37,773 nt of DNA from Clostridia bacterium (GTDB taxonomy: Bacteria > Bacillota > Clostridia > Monoglobales > Monoglobaceae): positions 1 to 37,773 of the forward strand of contig JAFSDN010000022.1 of assembly GCA_017436245.1 (NCBI GenBank), in the 5' to 3' direction. Of this stretch, positions 33,670-37,773 are shown piece by piece. The notes under the pieces were generated by a model that saw only the letters and a program-made list of their open reading frames with translations, was not told the origin of the DNA and ran no database searches. The position numbers and the translations under genes were made by a program. How positions within the stretch are numbered: the first letter of the stretch is position 1; each line of letters begins with the position of its first letter.

Positions 33670-34503
33670 TTAAATCTCAATTCTTCCCAAAATAATATCC
33701 ATAGCAACCGATGAAGTATAAAGCGTTGAATTTTTATAATACTTAGTGGGAGGAAGCTCCGCTGTAACCCAGTTGTCATAACCAATCTCTCCCAGCGCCT
33801 TCATAACCTCAGGATAATTCACATCACCCTCAAGCAAGTCAACAAAATTATGAGTTGCTATCTGATAATCCTTGAAATGAACCTTTTTGATTTTGTCCTT
33901 CAGGCATCTTATCCAATGCTCAGGATACCCGAACATCATTACGTTGCCCACATCAAAATAACAGTTCACATATTTACTGCCGACTTTATCAAGAAAATCC
34001 TTGAACTCAACGGGCGAATTAAGCAGCTTATTGTGTACATTTTCAAGTGCAAGATTCACACCGTACTTCTCAGCATAGGGAGCAAGTCCGCCAACAGCTT
34101 CAAGTGCCCGTTCATAAGCCTCAGCATAATCAACAGGCTCAAATCCCGGAAGAAAATCGCAACCTACAATGCCGGGAAGTGCCAGAATGGTGTCACACTC
34201 AAGCATATTTGCCATTTCCAGCTGACGTATAATATGCGCTTTCGCTGTTTCTCTGTTTTCACTGTCAGGAGATGTAAGCGAATAAAGCCAGCAGGTGGAA
34301 TCGCTCAAACTGTACAGTTCAAGACCTATTTCCTTTGCATAATCCCTGACCTTTTTTATATCATCGCCCGTTGATGTAAAGTCCAGTTGCGAACCAACAG
34401 TTATACTTAATTCCGCTCCGTCAAAGCCTGCTTTTTTTACACAATCCATTTTTTCAAATAGTGTGTCCCCCAAAACAGACCCGATACACATTCCTTTTTT
34501 CAT
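33670..34503 (-). CDS. Second sugar phosphate isomerase/epimerase-family TIM barrel
   Basis: A 277-residue enzyme of the same fold as the product of 31116-31955 but divergent in sequence. Metal-ligand motifs: ALENVHN (Glu), YFDVGNVM (Asp), VHFKDYQ (His) and TAELPPT (Glu). It has no signal peptide. The ATG at 34503 has GAGGGG 8 nt upstream; the ATG at 34509 would place the site only 2 nt away. It sits directly after the beta-helix gene and 20 bases before the esterase gene. With the Gfo/Idh enzyme it could form an oxidation-epimerisation route. Confidence 0.87.
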   Translation of the reverse strand: MKKGMCIGSVLGDTLFEKMDCVKKAGFDGAELSITVGSQLDFTSTGDDIKKVRDYAKEIGLELYSLSDSTCWLYSLTSPDSENRETAKAHIIRQLEMANMLECDTILALPGIVGCDFLPGFEPVDYAEAYERALEAVGGLAPYAEKYGVNLALENVHNKLLNSPVEFKDFLDKVGSKYVNCYFDVGNVMMFGYPEHWIRCLKDKIKKVHFKDYQIATHNFVDLLEGDVNYPEVMKALGEIGYDNWVTAELPPTKYYKNSTLYTSSVAMDIILGRIEI

Positions 34504-34517
34504 AATCATTTCCCCTC

Positions 34518-37500
34518 TTAATTAATATTATCTAAAAACGCCTTTATGGCATTTATCAACTTGATTCTCTCTTCAACAACCAAGGTACGGTCAGCCGAAG
34601 CACCCATCTTCTGTATAGCTTCCGCTTCTTCTATTACAGAATACAAGGTCGCTTTTTCTTCTTCGGATGCATTTGGATACATTTCAAGTACGTTCTCCGC
34701 CTCCAAAATCTTTCTTGTCAGATAATTGGGTATAAGAACCTCTCTTGTTGGCATGGAAAGAATATTGGGATTGTTCTCTTCAATTATGTTTCCGTACATA
34801 TCCTCAAAAGTCAGGTGAAAACGTCTTTGCGGCACTTTGCTTACAAGTGAAGCATAATCCCCGGTGAGTCCCGCACCAGCAATTATCTGTGCAGCCTGTT
34901 CAGGAACATCAACCCCTGCAAACACAATTGGAGCCTCAACCGTGCAGTTTGCACCCTTATCAACATAATATCCGTTTGTGCTGTAGTTATTTTCAACTGT
35001 CAGGTCATATTGTTTGTTTGAATGAATATGGAAGGCCATATCTATATCCTCAAACACATTGTCATGCACATATGTATATGCCGAACCGCTGTCAGGATAA
35101 TAAGCCCCGTATGCATTCACCTGATTTTTGATGTAGTTTCCAAAAATCTCACTTCCCGGCTCCTGACCGAGAGTATATATTCCGCCTGCATCATAGGAAC
35201 GCTGTGCGTAGTCCTCAATACGGTTGTTTTTCACAACTGTATTTTTGCTTGTTACAGAATCAGACGTGCCTGTCCAGCCCCAGCCAAAGCATATGCCCGA
35301 ATAGGGTATATCACAAATATAGTTTGAGCTGATTTCGGTTGCTTCGGTATAATAAGCCTGAATGCCCGGAGCACCCCAGTTGTAATCCCCGATTCTCGTA
35401 ATATAGTTGTTTGAAATTACGTTGTTTTTGCACACCTCTTTTGAAGGAGTTGTCTCGTCATTTGAGATAATTTCAATCTCGGGTAAATAAAAGTAGCTAT
35501 TTTTTGTTTTTCTGACTCTTACATAACGATATTTTTCAGAATCAGTAATATCCGCTGTTATATCTCCGCTCTCGGTGTACTTTTCATCGGTAACATCACC
35601 AATGCTGTACAGCACAGTATATTTTGAAAAACCTTCATCATTCGACGCAAGAACTTCAAAATCCGTTCTTTCGGACTTTGTGGCTCTTTGCTTTAAGATA
35701 ATCTTATCAATTTCATAGGGCTTTTCCAAATCAACCTGCCAATATTCATTGGTGTAATTTGTAACACCTGGAACATATGTCCGCTCATCATAAATATTCC
35801 AGCCTCTCAGGTCGTCACCATCATTGGCATAAGCGGCATAATTGCCTATTTCGTTTACAGTCGAAGTAACCTTTTTGTTGTATGCAACATTCTTTCCGTC
35901 TGACAGGTCCTCCATATAAGCGTCCTGGGGAGTTCCGACAGTTACTGCAGAATCACCAATGTCGCTGAATGCATTTCCGTTTATCAAAACGTTTTCTGCA
36001 CCGTCATAAAGTCCAATGGCAACCTTCGCAAGACCTGTGAATACGCTGTTTTCAAATTGAATATTTTCTGCTGCCGCAACTGTTATGTTCGCGTCAACTA
36101 TTATATTACCCGGAGCGTATGCAGATTCAGGCACTTCAAACACGACCTGCGTCTGAGCCTGATCGCCAAGAAAGCCTTTGTCAAAGTCCGTGTTGGTTGC
36201 ATGTGTAAACGTGATACCGTCAAAACTTATGTTTTCAACCTTATTGTCAAGGTCACTGCCCTTTATTCTCACAAGCTCATCAAGTTTTGGTGCATACACT
36301 GAGGCATTTTCCATATTTTCATTTTCAAAAGGCTTGTAGTACAAAACTCTCGACTTTTTATCAAAATAGAATTCACCCTCAGTATCCAAAAGCTCCAATG
36401 CATTTTCTGCATAAAACTTGTTCTGCAGTGATAGCCAGAATATATGATACAGTTTTCCGTCAACAGGAGAGGATGTACTTTCATCCGGCTTAAAAGTCGT
36501 CATAAGCTCAAAAGGAATATCATCCATCAGGACAAGAGTTTGCCCGTTTCCTGCATCGGAAAGACCTTTCACATTTATGGTAACCGAAGTCCAGCCTCTC
36601 GAATAATGAAGCTGCATATCCTCAGGATTGGAAAACAGTCCGATGTCCGATGAGTTTACGTAGTACCCACGCTTCTTTCCGTCAACCTCATACATTGAAA
36701 CAGGACTGATTTTTGTTTCGCTCTTTGCTCTTACAGCCTTGTTGCCGTTTATGTATAACTCGCGTATGGTCGTTATGTCATCATCAGTCACATATGCAGA
36801 ATAAATTCCGTCACCATCTTCATCCGAAAAGCCCTCGATTTTGCTTCCACCCGAAATCACAACATTTTCGTTGTTGTATGCCTGATAATTTACAAAGTAC
36901 CCGTTCTTGCCGCCGTCTTCTTCCGTAAAGACAAGGGTGTTGTCAAGCTCGTATGTACCTTCCATAAGATAAACATTTACATCTTCCGACATACCACTGT
37001 TGAAGGTTCTTATTTCGCTCTGAGCTCTTTCAATTGTTGCAAAGGGCTTGTCAAGGGTTCCTGCCGCTGAATCATTACCATTTTTTGCTGAGACATAAAT
37101 ATTTTTGATATTACCCTTGTATACCTTACTTTGTTCAAGAGGTGACAATGAATCACTTTTCCATACAAAAACTTTTATCTCAGAGTCGTAAAGCTCCGGG
37201 TCAATGGAAAAGGGCATAACTACCTCTTTGGTAGTCCCTGAATCAATATCCACATCTTTCCATTCAGTATTTTTTAATATACCTGTTGATGTGTACTGTG
37301 CAGCACATACAACCACACTCTGTTTTACCGAAGAAAAGTTTGATACATTGGCCTTCACCGATGCTTCGGTCAGATTATGAAAATTATCTATACTGCTGCC
37401 GCTTCCGTCAACAGACTCATGCAATGTCACAGAATTTACCACAAGTTCCGAAAGAGTTTCATAATCTATTTTCACAGATTCAGCAAGAGCAACATTCTTT

Positions 37501-37773
37501 TTGTTTTTTATTGTATTTTCAATGGTCAGGGTATATGAAAGCTCCTTGTTTGCCTTGGAAATATCAACTGTATAGGTATATTCATCCTTTTTAGCCACAT
37601 CCGCATTGAGAACATCGCCATTGCTGGCTGTGAGATATACGCTTGAAGAACTAACCGTATCAGCATTCATTTCATCGCTGAAGTTTATGGTAAGCAAGCC
37701 ATCGGAAAAGTCAACATCATTCACAACAGGATTAATTTCATACAGCGAAAAAGTTGAAAGGGCAGCGCCCGTG
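34518..37773 (-). CDS. Large right-handed beta-helix glycan-active protein, 5' end outside window
   Basis: The frame stays open to the window edge: 16 codons precede the GTG at 37724, so the true start and any signal peptide are outside. Numbering from that GTG, it has an SbsA-type Ig domain (1-90), a beta module (95-203), a right-handed beta-helix beginning at NIYVSAKNGNDSAAGTLDKPFATI (208 on) and resuming after an inserted discoidin (F5/8 type C) domain (about 608-756), then helix coils to about 930 and a helical C-terminus. The opening PFATIERAQ...VYLMEGTYEL, followed by RELYINGNKAVRAK, is typical of GH120/GH136/GH141-type beta-helix enzymes. No C-terminal anchor is visible. It is probably exported and acts on a polysaccharide; I cannot choose the CAZy family. 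Confidence 0.82.
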   Translation of the reverse strand, partial: TGAALSTFSLYEINPVVNDVDFSDGLLTINFSDEMNADTVSSSSVYLTASNGDVLNADVAKKDEYTYTVDISKANKELSYTLTIENTIKNKKNVALAESVKIDYETLSELVVNSVTLHESVDGSGSSIDNFHNLTEASVKANVSNFSSVKQSVVVCAAQYTSTGILKNTEWKDVDIDSGTTKEVVMPFSIDPELYDSEIKVFVWKSDSLSPLEQSKVYKGNIKNIYVSAKNGNDSAAGTLDKPFATIERAQSEIRTFNSGMSEDVNVYLMEGTYELDNTLVFTEEDGGKNGYFVNYQAYNNENVVISGGSKIEGFSDEDGDGIYSAYVTDDDITTIRELYINGNKAVRAKSETKISPVSMYEVDGKKRGYYVNSSDIGLFSNPEDMQLHYSRGWTSVTINVKGLSDAGNGQTLVLMDDIPFELMTTFKPDESTSSPVDGKLYHIFWLSLQNKFYAENALELLDTEGEFYFDKKSRVLYYKPFENENMENASVYAPKLDELVRIKGSDLDNKVENISFDGITFTHATNTDFDKGFLGDQAQTQVVFEVPESAYAPGNIIVDANITVAAAENIQFENSVFTGLAKVAIGLYDGAENVLINGNAFSDIGDSAVTVGTPQDAYMEDLSDGKNVAYNKKVTSTVNEIGNYAAYANDGDDLRGWNIYDERTYVPGVTNYTNEYWQVDLEKPYEIDKIILKQRATKSERTDFEVLASNDEGFSKYTVLYSIGDVTDEKYTESGDITADITDSEKYRYVRVRKTKNSYFYLPEIEIISNDETTPSKEVCKNNVISNNYITRIGDYNWGAPGIQAYYTEATEISSNYICDIPYSGICFGWGWTGTSDSVTSKNTVVKNNRIEDYAQRSYDAGGIYTLGQEPGSEIFGNYIKNQVNAYGAYYPDSGSAYTYVHDNVFEDIDMAFHIHSNKQYDLTVENNYSTNGYYVDKGANCTVEAPIVFAGVDVPEQAAQIIAGAGLTGDYASLVSKVPQRRFHLTFEDMYGNIIEENNPNILSMPTREVLIPNYLTRKILEAENVLEMYPNASEEEKATLYSVIEEAEAIQKMGASADRTLVVEERIKLINAIKAFLDNIN

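Noticed and set aside
33850-34374. Antisense 174-codon frame in the second epimerase gene
   Set aside because: Mirror of a recognised TIM-barrel gene; no start signal or domain.

Overview
The window is 37.8 kb of moderately AT-rich DNA from an anaerobic, probably spore-forming Clostridia bacterium (Bacillota). The evidence is an NADH-linked [FeFe]-hydrogenase operon, a spoVB-mazG-rqcP block and an rny-ymdB pair arranged as in Bacillus and Clostridium, AGGAGG-type ribosome binding sites, consensus TTGACA-N17-TATAAT promoters, and a YesM/YesN-type two-component pair beside sugar genes. Glycan genes with discoidin and SbsA-type Ig modules suggest a gut or plant-matter polysaccharide degrader. 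The genus cannot be named from this sequence. Nearly all genes are on the minus strand, so transcription runs from high to low coordinates. The exceptions are two small plus-strand genes near 18.4-19.2 kb. I saw no tRNA, rRNA, CRISPR array, insertion sequence or prophage gene.

Region 1 (1-457) has no convincing gene. It holds a run of short perfect hairpins, a tandem 11-bp repeat and two terminators for the hydrogenase operon. Region 2 (458-5474) is a five-gene hydrogenase operon (nuoE-like hydC, a GHKL ATPase, a thioredoxin-like [2Fe-2S] protein, nuoF-like hydB, catalytic hydA). It starts from a perfect promoter whose -35 overlaps a Rex-like operator. Region 3 (5655-8884) is a second hydrogenase module: a group C/D-type, probably sensory, [FeFe]-hydrogenase with two DRTGG proteins, an RsbW-like ATPase and a PHP-domain protein. 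With no terminator seen between them, region 3 may read through into region 2. A working model is an H2-sensing relay next to the H2-producing or H2-consuming enzyme, with Rex reporting NADH/NAD+.

Region 4 (8889-18228) is housekeeping: dinB, an orphan peptide-type binding lipoprotein, pgeF, ymdB, rny, rqcP, mazG, spoVB and a small membrane protein. Region 5 (18446-19204) has the two plus-strand genes, a small conserved-looking protein and a DtxR/MntR-family repressor, ending in a bidirectional terminator.

Region 6 (19306 to the window end) is a glycan-utilisation locus. It has a 1496-residue secreted metallophosphoesterase with duplicated discoidin/Ig units, a GH109-like NAD-dependent enzyme, an 840-residue GH20-like hydrolase of unknown specificity, a YesM/YesN sensor-regulator pair, two xylose-isomerase-like TIM-barrel enzymes, a Gfo/Idh/MocA dehydrogenase, an SGNH esterase, and a large right-handed beta-helix protein that runs off the right edge. 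From 23.9 kb to the edge the genes are nearly contiguous and look like one operon whose promoter and transporter lie outside the window. Two NAD-dependent Gfo/Idh enzymes plus two TIM-barrel epimerases suggest intracellular redox-based glycoside cleavage. This locus and the sensory-hydrogenase module are the most interesting parts of the window.
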